Source of the DNA: Branchiostoma belcheri
Lineage: Eukaryota; Chordata; Leptocardii; Amphioxiformes; Branchiostomatidae
Length of the DNA stretch: 64,000 nucleotides
Direction: 5' to 3'
NCBI RefSeq assembly: GCF_001625305.1
Contig: NW_017802969.1
Coordinates: 145,858 to 209,857 of the forward strand
Under the pieces are notes generated by a model that was not told where the DNA came from, did not search any database, and saw nothing but the letters and a program-made list of their open reading frames with translations. This document shows positions 1 through 21,960 of the stretch, one piece after another. The position numbers were made by a program, and so were the translations under genes. Numbering within the stretch: position 1 is the first letter of the stretch; each line of letters opens with the position of its first letter.

Positions 1-243
1 ATTATGAATATTATGCCTCAGCCATAAACAGACCTACAGAAATTAATCATTCTTGCCTCTCAGTGCAAAATTTACCAAAAAAGTGCCGGTCTGTTTGTCA
101 CTTGCTTTTGGCTATACAGGTCCTTATATACTTTTGTTTACTTTCTAAATGAGTTGACATAAATTCGGATTATCAGAGACCCAGAATACTAGTACTACTA
201 AATCAGGCTTCAAGGATGTGTCGCAATGTGTCTCAACAACTGA
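1..243. other. Intergenic, nothing recognised
   Basis: AT-rich sequence with no exon-like open frame and no clear repeat structure. The last three bases (TGA) form the target duplication of the adjacent MITE. Confidence 0.4.
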
Positions 244-676
244 GGCCACACAGACTTAATTTTATGGATGACATCCTCTGAAGACCCCCAAACTAGTGCG
301 CGCGGGCGAATAAAAAAAATTCCAGCCAAAAATAAAAAATGCTACTTAACCACAGAATACAAAGCTAGTATTGTGAATTTACTGCAATACATAGCGACAT
401 ATACGACAAGCTGGCACATGCCGGCTTTTTGCGGAATATATGAATTGGCACTGTAGGTATGTACTGAGTGGTGCAGCTTGGCAGCCTGGATGCCCTCCTC
501 CAAAGTTACCACAGGCTCCTTAATGTCACTAGCTACCATGGACTACCCAGGCCTAGAGCCAGGCCAGAGCCTCGGAGGGAGGACGTAATCCTTTTTCTTT
601 TTTTTTTTTGAGATCGAGAACAGGCGAAAATAAATGCGCGCGCGGATGTCATCCATAAAATTAAATCGGTGTGGCC
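244..676. mobile_element. Harbinger-like MITE, copy 1
   Basis: Non-coding element with terminal inverted repeats. The left end starts GGCCACACAGACTTAAT and runs into a TTATGGATGACATCC block; the right end is the reverse complement and finishes GGTGTGGCC. It is flanked by TGA on both sides (241-243 and 677-679). Five related copies in the window are flanked by TAA or TTA where the flank is readable. A 3-bp TWA target duplication and GGCC termini are typical of PIF/Harbinger elements; the assignment is inference because no transposase is present. The internal part is A/T-rich with a CTCGGAGG-containing block shared with the copy at 18277. Confidence 0.8.
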
Positions 677-763
677 TGATAATGTAAAAGGTGATTTCCA
701 CAGATGTACCATTGAAGGTGGACAAGACAGAATCTCTACGGCCAGGGGGCGCACCCGACTTGT

Positions 764-1440
764 ATGAATGAATGAATGAATTCGAACTTTATTGCTCGAC
801 AATCGTACATGGTACAATGTGTGGCAGTAATACAGCAATACTACAAAACTAAACTATCTTATAACATTTCTTACTACAAACTACTATCTATACAGTATAT
901 GAGTTACAATATGGTCATGTACTGATGATATGGTCTCACTTATGAAATAAAGTGTACAGAAACTGGCCTACATAAGCAGATATGGTAGTTGGACATGACA
1001 ATAATTCATGGAATGTATCGTACTGTGTACCAGATTGGGTGAATTTTGTCTTAGTAGTAATAGTCTGTAACAATGAATGTCTTTCTTTTCTATAGGTGGG
1101 ACAAGTCATAACAAAGTGAAATTCATCTTCAATATTCTCATTACGTGTGGGACACAGTCTCTGAGTGGCTGGTGTGTTGTGGTGTCGACCTTTTTCGATT
1201 TGAAGGCAATGCACGCTGATTCTCAGTTTTGTTATGCTAGTTGCGAACGATTTATTATAAATTGATGTGAGATAATCTTCCATGCCAAAATACTTTTTGA
1301 TTTTAGAATATGTATGAAGTTTACTAGTGTTTCTAAGTTGTTCTCTCCAGCCAGAAAGAATTGTCTTCAAATCGAAAAAGGTCCACACCACAACACCCCA
1401 GCCACTCAGAGACTGTGTCCCACATGTAATGAGAGTATTG
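764..1440 (-). mobile_element. LINE 3' fragment with inverted 5' part
   Basis: The minus strand encodes the C-terminal tail of a non-LTR retrotransposon reverse-transcriptase ORF (936-1391): a LQIEKGRHHNTPA stretch, a CPT-type cysteine, then EDEFHFVMTCPTYRKER, the usual C-terminal zinc-like block of LINE ORF2. The 3' end is on the left at an AATG microsatellite (764-781). At 1365-1435 the same coding block recurs on the plus strand as an inverted duplicate, like a 5' inversion formed during insertion. Family within the LINEs is not resolved. Confidence 0.7.
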
Positions 1441-1863
1441 TTGTATTACTGCCACACATAGTCACATTGTATGACGCGTTTCTGTCTGACGTGTCAGCTG
1501 CGCCCCCTGGCGGCGAGGCGTGAAAAATGAAACCTAAAATTTGTGAAACCGTTCCACAGACGCACTGCCATGACTGCAGAAGACTTGCTTGTGAAATGTA
1601 AACCGATGGTAGGGAGTCAATAAATATTGCACCAAAGTATTTGGCCACGTGTTTTTAATTATGAATAAAATATGTGTATATGTGCATTATGATGATAAAT
1701 GAGAAGCAACGTTGCCACATAATTTAAAATATGGCTCTTATTTGCGAAATCAATGATTAAAATTGTATGATTCGTCAACCACCAGGGTTAACATCATTTG
1801 GCGAAGGTATGATGTCGTGGAACTCTAGTTTGTCTATAGGTTAATCCTCTTGTAAAGTCCTTA
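1441..1863. repeat. Dispersed repeat fragment ending CTAG|T
   Basis: Mostly unrecognised sequence. The segment 1730-1827 (GGCTCTTATTTGCGAAATC through AACATCATTTGGCGAAGG to GAACTCTAG) recurs at 34675-34770. Several repeat copies in the window stop at the same GAACTCTAG terminus, as discussed in the findings. Confidence 0.5.
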
Positions 1864-2004
1864 TCAGAAACCCACAGGAGATCCTCCCTTCCGCGAGTCG
1901 CTGGCCGCGCTGATGACGTCACCTTTCGTGGCCACGCTACTGACATGGGCGGAGAATTTCACCTTAGTCACGTGATTCTTCTTCCGTAGACCCTCCAGGA
2001 CGGC
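1864..2004 (-). pseudogene. Inverted copy of GGT terminal exon, frame open
   Basis: Read on the minus strand this is a 141-base copy of the last exon (exon 12, 14654-14794) of the downstream GGT gene. It has the same length, an acceptor AG just before GCC, no insertions or deletions, and a stop at the same codon. The 46 encoded residues differ by substitutions only (for example Q to R, D to K, C to H, G to D, F to S), while the SAASDSRKGG signature is kept. No other GGT exon is visible between 2005 and 4300, so I call it a partial inverted duplicate rather than a working gene; it could be the last exon of a paralogue whose other exons were lost or rearranged. The flanking intron repeat is duplicated too. 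Confidence 0.75.
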
Positions 2005-2019
2005 CTAGTCGTGAGTGTG

Positions 2020-2600
2020 GAAAATGAAATGAAAAACTTTTATTGTACATTCATGCCACGATGGGCTAGGTGCAGGTCAAGACTTGACACATAACAAACG
2101 TGTGTAGAAAAGTGGACAAAAAGACAAAAAGATACACTACATGACTTAGACATGCATACATACGGAACATACAGGGATACTATACTACTACACTAGGCTA
2201 ATACAAAGTGTCCTAGTTACTGAGCTAATACAGAGTGGTCAACTTCTTCTCGCTTTTTTGTACAATGGAAAATGTGGGAACAGTTCATGTTTGTGATACA
2301 GGGTTTGTCCAGATGCATCAAAAATATAAATTTATCGTTTGCATTTAGGTGTTCAAATGGAAACTTCTCTTTGATATGATTGAAAAGGACAGATCTTTCA
2401 TTAGCATATAGAAGTACAGTCTAAAATAAAGTGTTCTTCATCTTCTATTCTATTCATGTTACAGTATTGACAGAGTCTATTCTGGAGAGGAATGCGGTTG
2501 TGCCTTCCCGTTTCAATGAGTAATTTGTGGCCAAAAATACAAATTCGTGCCCGGAGGCTAATTGCAAATAACAAATATAAAAGGACAATAAAACAGATAA
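2020..2600 (-). mobile_element. LINE 3' end remnant, shared with GGT intron 11
   Basis: The segment 2020-2420 is the reverse complement of about 14275-14640 inside GGT intron 11, and lies at the same distance from the exon-12-like sequence. The blocks TTTATTGTACATTCATGCC and GTTTGTGATACAGGGTTTG are kept. Both copies look like the 3' untranslated part of a LINE. The stretch 2525-2600 resembles another LINE 3' terminus seen near 54540 (TTCGTGCCC...CTAATTGCA). Confidence 0.6.
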
Positions 2601-2689
2601 GAGTATATAATAACTAAAATCTGCATGATAAAAGGTAGTTTAAAGCTATAGCTATGTATAAAACTACGTCTAAGGGGTTTGACTTGGCC

Positions 2690-2880
2690 ATGTGTAGTAC
2701 AATGAGACTGTTGACTGGGGTGGCCATCCCATGTGTAGTACAATGTGACTGTTGGTTGGGGTGACCATGTGTAGTACAATGAGACTGTTGACTGGGGTGG
2801 TCATGTGTAGTACAATGAGACTGTTGACTGGGGTGGCCATCCCATGTGTAGTACAATGTGACTGTTGGTTGGGGTGGCCA
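2690..2880. repeat. Minisatellite, 36-bp type, inverted
   Basis: About five units built on CATGTGTAGTACAATGAGAC and TGTTGACTGGGGTGGC, some interrupted. It is the reverse complement of the large minisatellite in GGT intron 9 (11756-12600). Open frames across it are repeat artefacts. Confidence 0.85.
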
Positions 2881-4140
2881 AGGATTGCATGTTTCTTAAG
2901 CTTTGCCGGGTAACCCCTGAACTCTGACACCCATCCAATCCGGCAACCTGGGAGTATTTCTAAATGAGTTGTCTGCACATCGTGAAGAGTAACTATTGTT
3001 GGACATAAGCCGGCATTGGGGGGGGGGAGGATTCTAACCTTCAGCCTATCGATGCTGGTGCAGGAAATGCCCAATAGTTGTTTTATCCAAACGTACGAAA
3101 CTAGAAGTTCGCACCATCGAAAATTAAACTATACTGTATGCTTCACTCAAAGCTGGGATTTAGCCACTCCCATGTCAGAGGTGACACAGTTTTTTTTCAT
3201 AAACAGCTAAACTGGTTAGACTTCTTTCCATGCCACAATAAGTGATTCCGTGACGGATCGGCGCCGATATACCATCGACACGCCGTCCACTTTGTGCCTC
3301 ACAGGTGGGAAAATATTCACTGTATCTCTGAGGAAGGTTTGCCGTGGTGCATAGAGAAGTTATTACTCGCAGTGATGTGAGACTTGATATCTTTACGTCT
3401 CACCCTAGAGAACGTCCCTAACCGAAGCCAGGTAGTACTCTTTTGCACCAGTGATGAAATAATGGTAGTTAAATGCCTTTCCCAAACAATATCGGGGCCT
3501 GCCAGGGATTCGAACCTTGAAGTGTTGATATCTACTCTGATTTGTATCGTTTGCCAGGTTCCTTAATTAAATTCAACCTAGTTTCTGAAACTAAAACGAT
3601 CATTGCGTTGACTCGGGTTGTAGTTGTGGCGGCAGGAGTACCGATATTTTGTCACGGCCCATGTTTCGGTCGTGCGCTCCTGGCCGTTTGATAGAACATG
3701 TCGCAGTGTCGATTGACATCTTAACCCCATTACCTACCTAATGGGACACAGGTGGTCGCCTGTTTATTGTTTAATGAAAAATAGCTTACCAATAGATCTC
3801 GAAACAGGTGATATAAGACAGTACTTCTCATGATAACTAAAGGCAACTCTTTTAGATGCAGTTTTCTAACTCTTGAAAGCTAGTTGCAATCATTACATGC
3901 ACACAAGGGTACTAGTATTAGACAATGAAAAAGTAGGTCAGAGCAAAATGCAGACAATCTCAGCAGGGCAATTAGTCACTTTGTTCTTTTCTACGCCAAA
4001 CTATTACTTCAGGCCGTGATCATTCTATATTGCATGCCCAAACAGGATTGCTTGATCAGCGATGTTGTGATCACTACTTACATGTAGGTGATACAATTCA
4101 CAAATTAAGTATCGTTAAGTATGTGGCTTGGCGGCTGGTT
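2881..4140. other. Intergenic; possible SINE remnant near 3440-3560
   Basis: No gene is recognised. A GCCTTTCCCAAACAATATC stretch followed by GCCAGGGATTCGAACC at about 3470-3512 looks like the reversed B box and body of the tRNA-derived SINE also seen at 47420 and 59760. The rest is unassigned AT-rich sequence. Confidence 0.4.
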
Positions 4141-4228
4141 TAAAACACACAAACACTCACACACAAACGCACACACACTCACACACACATAGACACACTC
4201 GTGCGCACAAACGCACACACACGCACAT
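4141..4228. repeat. (CA)n microsatellite
   Basis: Imperfect CACA-rich tract with CG interruptions, about 100 bases upstream of the GGT start codon. Confidence 0.9.
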
Positions 4229-4326
4229 AGAGGTCCCTACCAGGATCTTTAAACATAATGCGGTAGGTCAGCTGATAGATTTATTTGATATATTGATATA
4301 TTCAAAAATAGTCCTTCGTTGCAAGC

Positions 4327-14794
<10,468 letters not shown>

Positions 14795-15660
14795 TACGAG
14801 CAACAAGCAAGATGCATATGTTCTATTACTTTTGTAGCTCACTTGCGTCCAGATTTTGGACGAACCCAGGTTATTTCTTCTTTGCAGTTTTGCACGTAGT
14901 GGTTGCTTCAGCAGCCATTCCGCTGACGCAAACACAGTTTGAGGTTCCACACAGTTCTCCCAACGTGAGCGCTTGCATTTGTTTGTTGGTCTGGTGTTGC
15001 TGTCTTTGTTCGGTTGTTGCTATCAACTAGCCTGTTAAAGATTGAACCGATACATGTACCTACTATAACTTGCCATACCCTGCCAAATACGACTACATTA
15101 CTGTTACTCTTCATTTTGTGGTGTATAATGTTTATGCGTTACATTATCTATCATTGCCATTTCTGTGAAATCCTTAAAACATCTACTGTTAGTTTGTGTA
15201 ACATTACGTAGTGCTACAATCTGCGTAAAAAGTGTGCTTCATTGCGTGTTATCTGCTAAGTCGTGATGGTATTGAAAACTGTTTTATTGTGCCGTTCTAC
15301 AAACAACCAGCAGAATTATGAAGATACCCGTTCTCAATACACATGCTGCAAACTAAAGTAATGGCAGTCCTACGAAAATTTCTCTTTGTAATGTATAAGC
15401 GCTTTATACCGACGAACAATGGGTGTGAAGTACGCGTTTTCGCCCATCGTGTGCCATCGGATCAGTGGTAATTGGGTACTCTACAAGTGAAAGAACCGCG
15501 TCCGTGGGCCTTGATAAATTATTCATAAGTCGGTCGCCGCTAGAAATTTACTGGATGGCATTCAGTGACGACCCCCCCCCCCGTCTAGATAGGGTTAAAC
15601 CACCAGGTGACGTTAGTTCGCGTAAGCACATGTTTGACTCAGCCTCATACCTACACCTCT
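14795..15660. other. GGT 3' flank, nothing recognised
   Basis: AT-rich sequence after the GGT stop codon. No convincing AATAAA polyadenylation signal was seen close to the stop codon, so the 3' UTR end cannot be placed. Confidence 0.35.
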
Positions 15661-15676
15661 TACCTCCATCAATATC

Positions 15677-15755
15677 CTTTTCTTCCTTCCTTCCTTCTTT
15701 CTTTCCTACCTTCCTTCCTTCCTTCCTTCCTTCCTTCCTTCCTTCCTTCCTTCCG
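15677..15755. repeat. (TTCC)n microsatellite
   Basis: TTCC tract with small interruptions at its left end, directly at the 5' edge of the following LINE. Confidence 0.95.
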
Positions 15756-18240
15756 GACGACAACCACGGATCACCTGCGCACGAGGCACCCACACATCGG
15801 ACTAGCACTGCTAGGGGACTTCAACCACCTGAATATTCGGGACGTCCTGCTGGACAGAGATCTTTCCCAAGTAGTTCAGGGCCATACCAGAGGTAATGCC
15901 ACCCTTGACCTGATCATATCTAACATGAAGTCGTTCTACCAGACACCTGAGATCCTCCCACCAATTGGACTAAGTGATCATTTCTGCATTCTGTGGCAAC
16001 CCAGAAGTAAACTGAAAAACAACCTGTGTACGAAACACGTCACCCGGCCTATCCGTGAACCCAACCTGAGCGCGTTCGGTAAATGGATTACTTCCCACTC
16101 CTGGGATGAAGTGTACAATGCTCCAACCACACCCTGACCAGCGCAGTGGGCAAGTTCTTCCCGTCAAAAACGGTCAAGCTGCACCCAAACGACAAACCCT
16201 GGATATCTCCACGTATAAAACAGCTCATTACACAGCGGTAGAGGAGCTTTCAATCCGGGTGCTCGACAACACTGACGAAGTTCTACAGAAACAAAGTAGC
16301 ACGGGAAATCAGGAAAGCAAAAAAACAGTTCTACAACGTCAACGTTGACAACAACCTTAACAGCAACCCCAAGTCCTGGCACCACAAGATCAAGGTCATG
16401 TGCAACACGACTAAGAAAGCCTGCCATATCCAAGTACCAGGTATTGACCACAACAACTACAGTGCCATAGCAAACGCGATCAATGTCAAGATCCCCAGTA
16501 TATCACAGTCCCTCCCACCATTGGACACGTCTATGCTTCCAGCCTTCCTACCGGCACATCCTACTCCTACCATCCACGTGTGGGACGCATACACAAACTC
16601 AAATCCACGAACTGTAACAAGAGCCCTGGACCTGACGGCGTCCCGGCCCTGATTCTGAAGGAATTTGCATGCGAGATCAGCGGGCCTTTCTGTGAACTGA
16701 TGAAATCGTCCTTCAGAGAAGGAATCGTCCCTCGCCAATGGAAAGAAGCAAATGTTATTCCCCTTCCCAAAACCTCACCACCTGATATAAACGAGTTAAG
16801 ACCGATTTCTCTCACTGCACAGCTCGCCAAACACTGTGAACGCTTCGCCGCACACTGGATTATGCAGGACATATCCACCAACCTGGACCCCAGACAGTTC
16901 GGATGCAGAAATAACAGATCGACCACTCATGCCCTGATCAGCATGCTTGACTTTCTCTACAGATCATCGCCAGTTCCTAACACCATCAGTACGCTCATTA
17001 CAACTGACTTCTCTAAAGCGTTCGACTTGGCCGACCATACCACCGCAGTGAAGTGCCTGATTGATTTAGGAGTGCGACCATCCCTCCTTCCATGGATCTG
17101 TAGCTTTATGTCCAACAGACGACAGCGTGTGCGCTACCATGGCCAAGTTTCGGACTGGCAACATCTGTCTTGTGGTGTAGCACAGGGAACCATCCTGGGT
17201 CCTATTATTTTCCTTGCACTGATCAACAGTGCACTCAGGGAGCTAAGCAACAGGTGGAAATATGAACCTCACCCAAGTCAGATTCCTCCACCAACAGTGT
17301 TCACTACAAACCTCCCTTGACAACCTTAGCACCTGGGTCAGAGAACACAAAATGAAGATGAACTCCCGAAAGTGCAAAGCACTCCACATCTGCTTTGCGA
17401 GGACCCCACCCACCCCTGAACCACTCCTCATTGATGGACAAACACTTGAGACAGTTGTTCACATCAAAGTCCTGGGAGTGACAATACAGAGTGACCTCAA
17501 ATGGGACATACAAGTAGACAACATGATCAGCGCTTCAAACAGAAAACTGTTCCTGTTACGCCGACTGAAGAGGTTTGGAGTCACTACACAAGACCTCACA
17601 ACCGTCTACATCCACCCTACATCGTGTACATCAGACCCACTATGGAATACGCGGCACCGGTGTGGCACCCGGCCCTGGCCTGTACACACAGTCTGCAAGG
17701 CTAGAACGACAAAGGCTAGAACGACAACAGAAACGAGCATGCAGAATCATCCAGGGCACACAGTTCACAGACTACACCTCAGCACTGTCTACACTGAACC
17801 TTGACCCCTTGGCAGAACGACGTACCCACCTATGCCTCACCTTCGCCAAGAAACTCCTCAACTCTGAATTCAGTGACTGGTTACCCCCACCCCGTAAACA
17901 GATATCCGGCAGAAACACACGCAGTGCTAACAAACTGGACACTCCCATCTGTAGAACAACTCGACACAAAAACTCTGCGATTCCTTACATGACAAACTTG
18001 CTGAACAAACACTTTAACTGACAATCTGTAAATACCGACGTGACCTCATGAATTGTATTATATATAGAAGACTATACAAGTTTTATCACACTTATATTTA
18101 TTGATTTTAAACCGAATTTGATTCATTGTCTATTTTAACTCCTTAGCGTTTTTAATCTATTTCATTGTAAATGCCTGTCAATTCAGACTAATTGTCTGCA
18201 AGAAGGTGTGTGAATAAAGTTTCAAAGTTTCAAGTTTCAA
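15756..18240 (+). mobile_element. LINE retrotransposon, 5'-truncated, defective
   Basis: Encodes the end of an apurinic-like endonuclease (GLALLGDFNHL, LDLIISN, LSDHFCI) and then a reverse transcriptase (16580 onward: NKSPGPDGVPALIL, PLPKTSPPDINELRPISL, TTDFSKAFD, GVAQGTILGP). The catalytic Y-x-D-D box expected after RWKY (about 17250) is missing through an internal deletion with a frame change; the C-terminal part resumes with WVREHKMKMNSRKCKAL. Further frame changes lie between 17600 and 17720. The ORF ends at 18021 and the 3' end is a TTTCAAG-type repeat at 18222-18240. Dead copy of a CR1/Jockey-like LINE; the clade is inferred. Confidence 0.85.
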
Positions 18241-18276
18241 GTTCCTTTATATACCCATTGCTTCCGTGCCGTATTA

Positions 18277-18674
18277 GGCCACACCGACTTAACTTTATGG
18301 ATGACATCCTCTGAATACCCCCCAATTAGTGCGAGCGGGCGAAAAAAAAAATTCCGGCCAAAAATAAAAATGCTACTTAACTACAGGAATACAAAGCTGG
18401 TATTGTGAATTTGCGGCAGTACATAGCGACGACAGGCTGGCACATGCTGGCTTTTTGTGGAATTTATGAATCGGCACTGTACGTATGTACTGAGTTCTAG
18501 AGTCGTGGAGCTTCGGAAGCCTAGGTGCCATCTTCTAGAGTTACCACATCCGAATTGTCACTAACTATGGAGTACCCAGGCCTAGAGACAGGCCAGAGCC
18601 TCGGAGGACGTGATTTTTTTTTGAGAACAGGCGAAAATCAATGCGCGCGCGGATGTCATCCATAAAATTAAACC
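18277..18674. mobile_element. Harbinger-like MITE, copy 2
   Basis: Same family as the element at 244-676. Starts GGCCACACCGACTTAAC and ends with the inverted ATGTCATCCATAAAATTAAA block. The last bases of the right terminal repeat are shortened to CC. It is flanked by TTA on both sides (18274-18276 and 18675-18677). Confidence 0.8.
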
Positions 18675-18789
18675 TTACTGTCGGCTGAAATTACGTGAGC
18701 TAAAAGTAAGATGTGTTTTTGTGCCGTAAGCACATATACACTTATTAATGCACACTACTCAGATTATAATGCGGAACGTAATGTGAAAC

Positions 18790-19148
18790 ACGGAACAAAG
18801 AACAAAGATTGTGTTTTCTTATTACCTCCATGAAAAAAGGAGGTATTGTTTTTGGCGTGTCTGTCTGTGTGTGTGTGTGTCTGTCCGTGTGTGTGTGTGT
18901 GTGTGTGTTTGTGTGTGTGTTTCCGCACATTTGTAGTCAGCATAACTTCATAACGCCTTTATGGATTGTGATGATATTTGGTATGATGGTAAGTCTCATG
19001 AAGACAAAGGTCAAGGTCAAATATGGGCCTCCTGGTAGATGACCTTGGTACTGCAGCAGAACTTCCGGTTTTTGTATCTTTTGTCCTGAACATGCTATTC
19101 ATTTCATCATTAGTCCTCTTGCTATGGTCTTGACTTTTTGGTGACAGA
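18790..19148. repeat. Dispersed repeat fragment with (TG)n
   Basis: Starts with a short hairpin (ACCTCCATGAAAAAAGGAGG) and a TG tract (18859-18928), then the family blocks GTAAGTCTCATGAAGACAAAG and GATGACCTTGGTACTGCAG. Same family as 40960-41480, which is in the opposite orientation. Confidence 0.6.
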
Positions 19149-19150
19149 TA

Positions 19151-20404
19151 CGAGGGGTGTTCAAAAAGTTCTCGGCCTCACCTAGAAAACGTCATGGCAG
19201 TAAAATTTTTCTTACACTATTTTTTAATATAGTCCTCTCTAACTGCAATGCACTTGGTCCAGTGATGTTCCAGTTTTGTTTTCCCCTTGTGGAATAAGGT
19301 TGCATCGGGACCCCCCAGATTGGCCTCTACCGCATAGATGACGTCATCATTACCATCAAAACGTTGACCACGTAAGTGGAACTTGAGTTTAGGAAACAGG
19401 TAGAAGCCCGAGGGTGCTAGGTCAGGTGAATTGGAAGGGTGGGGTTAGACTGCAAACCCAAATTCGTTTGCTGCTGCCACTGACCCCTGTGCTGTGAGGA
19501 CAGGTGCATTGTTAGCACGCCAGCTCGGAGCTTTCCTGTCCTGTTCTCTTTGATCGTTGTCCTCAACTGTCGTAATTCTGTTGAATAGTACTCCCCATTG
19601 ATGCTTTAACCCCTTCGCAGGTAGTCAATCATGATTACTTCCTTACTGTCCCAGAAAACAGAGGCAAAAACCCTGTCAACGGACGAAAGTCGCTAAAACT
19701 TCTTGGGAGGCCGGGAAAAATTCTTTATCTATTGTTCGCTCTGCTGTTTTGATTCGGGGTGAAAGTGGTGAACCCAGCTCATCTTGGGTTACAAATGTTT
19801 TGAGAAAATTGCATGCATTGGACTGAATTCGTTCCTTGAAATGTCCCGCCTGTTTAACTTCTGATGTTCAGAAAACATTCCAGGCACCCACCATGCAGAC
19901 GGTTTGTTCATCCCCAGAATGTCCGACAAAACATTGTCAACTGAGTCATAACACAGGCCAAAGAACCTGCTACATGTTGGGCAGTATCACATCTGTCATT
20001 CACTACCATGTGATGGATGGCCTCAACTGGATTGTCCGTGGTGCTGATTTGTGGCATCCTGACCTATGTTCATCTTTTGTGCTCTCCTTGCCGCGCTTGT
20101 AGGTAGCAACCCACTTCTTTATAGTTTAATAAGAAGGGGAGTCATCACCAAGTGTCTTGACCATGTCTTGACATCCCTTTTTATCGATACACTTGATCAC
20201 AGCACACGCTTCTGTTGCGGCCATTTTGTGATTTTGCCCTCACCCACCCCATTTTCACGGGGCGTCACGTGCTAATTAATGAATATAAAAATTTGAATCT
20301 TTGTGTGCAGTGATGTAAGACGTCATAGTATACAGCTATATTAAAGAATAGGAGTTTGACCTTTATTTTCTAGGTGAGGCCGAGAACTTTTTGAACACCC
20401 CTCG
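19151..20404 (-). mobile_element. Mariner-type DNA transposon, ends intact, transposase decayed
   Basis: Perfect terminal inverted repeats (CGAGGGGTGTTCAAAAAGTT and TCTCGGCCTCACCTAGAAAA at the left; mirrored at 20371-20404) with TA on both sides (19149-19150, 20405-20406). The transposase is on minus, starting near 20223. Recognisable pieces: KKWVATYKRGKESTKDEHRSG near the N-terminus, APVLTAQG, SNSPDLAPSGFYLFPKLK with the last catalytic-region motif, HLRGQRF and KLEHHWTKC. Several stops and frame changes interrupt it, so it is dead but could still be mobilised in trans. Length 1254 fits the mariner family. Confidence 0.9.
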
Positions 20405-21960
20405 TAGCTTTTCCGGTCAGGAATAAGTGGTGTGGGTTTGGCCCCCCTAGCAGCTTGTTCTGGAACTGCAGGGCACTTTCTAGCGAAATCTTTAAAAGCC
20501 AATAAGTCCAGACAGGAACAATGTATTTGCCTTCGACGAGAAGGCTATGAAATCGGTTTCGGCCTGTTTTGTAGATTATGCACGGTAAAGTTTGAAGGCA
20601 TGATCCGAGGTTCACGATTTTTGGCAGGCAGGTTGATTTGGGGGTGGCCATTGTCAAGGCTAAAAATGGGCTTCGTGGGGGGTTCCTAAGTCACTGTAGT
20701 TGACCTTGGTTTTTGGTGTTTTTTCCTTGTCATCAAGATATCTCGAGTATCCTTAAATGGATGTTCATGATTTTTAGTGGGTCAAGTTACCGTTGAGAAT
20801 GCCGAGGTCAAGTTCAAAGATGGGCCCCGTGGGGGTTTCTATGTCACTGCAGTTGACCTTTGTTTTTTGTGTTTTTTCTTGTCATCAAGATATCTCGAGT
20901 ATCCTTAAATGGATGTTCATGATTTTTAGTGGGCAAGTTACCGTTGAGAATGCCGAGGTCAAGTTCAAAGATGGGCCCCGTGGGGGTTTCTATGTCACTG
21001 CAGTTGACCTTTGTTTTTTGTGTTTTTTCTTGTCATCAAGATATCTCGAGTATCCTTAAATGGATGTTCATGATTTTTAGTGGGCAAGTTACCATTGAAA
21101 ATACCAAGGTCAAGTTCGGATATGGGCCTCGTGGGGGGTTCCCATGTCATTGAATTTGACCTTTTGTGGTGGTCGTTATTGTTGTTAGCGGGATAATTCG
21201 AGAATCTGCAAATGGATGTTCACGATTTTTTGCGAGCAAGTTACCGTTGACGATAGCAAGATCAAGTCCGGAAATGGGCGTCGTGGGAGGTCCGTACGTT
21301 ACTGCAGTAACACTGGTCGCTTTAAATTTAGAAAACACACCAGCAACCCCAAGTATGAAATTCCAGGCAGTTAGCATTATGGAATTATTACATTTTCTCA
21401 TTAATTATGCAAATTAAGTATTAATTTACATAATCAATATCTGCCTGTGTTTCTCTCGTTCTCAATTACATGTCACAAGCTTGAATAGTCCTACAATGTA
21501 ATGCAGCTGATGTATAGAATTTCTCCATCAATTATGCAAATTACATCCAGATTTGCATAATTGCCGCATAATTATACCGACCATCACGTATGCTACCTAC
21601 ATACCAAAAATCACGACGATCCGTCCACCGGTTCTTGGGTTATCCTCTTTTGAATATTTTCAAACAGATAGACCTGCAGTTCCTGAGCAATCCGCTAGGG
21701 GGCCCAAGCTCACGCCACTTCTTCCCCAGCAAAAGAGCTACCTACCATCCAGATTTCGTCACCCCAGCATGTGTAGATCATGAGATATCAAAACTGGAAG
21801 TTCAGCTGCAGTACCACAACAAGCCGCTAGGGGGTCCAAAGTCTAATCATTTCCAGGTCCCATCAAGACCTACCCACCTACCAAATATCAAGATAATCCA
21901 CCTAAGCTTTCTCAAGTTATGCTGTTGACAGACTATAGGCTATCAAAAACCCATCTGTAA
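20405..21960. repeat. Dispersed repeat with internal 150-bp tandem units
   Basis: Contains three to four tandem units of about 150 bases (20700-21160) built on CATCAAGATATCTCGAGTAT, GATGTTCATGATTTTTAGTG and AGGTCAAGTTCAAAGATGGG. It then continues into the TATGCAAATTA / CTAGGGGGCCCAAG family (21380-21960), also seen at 7520, 42050 and 62860. Confidence 0.7.
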
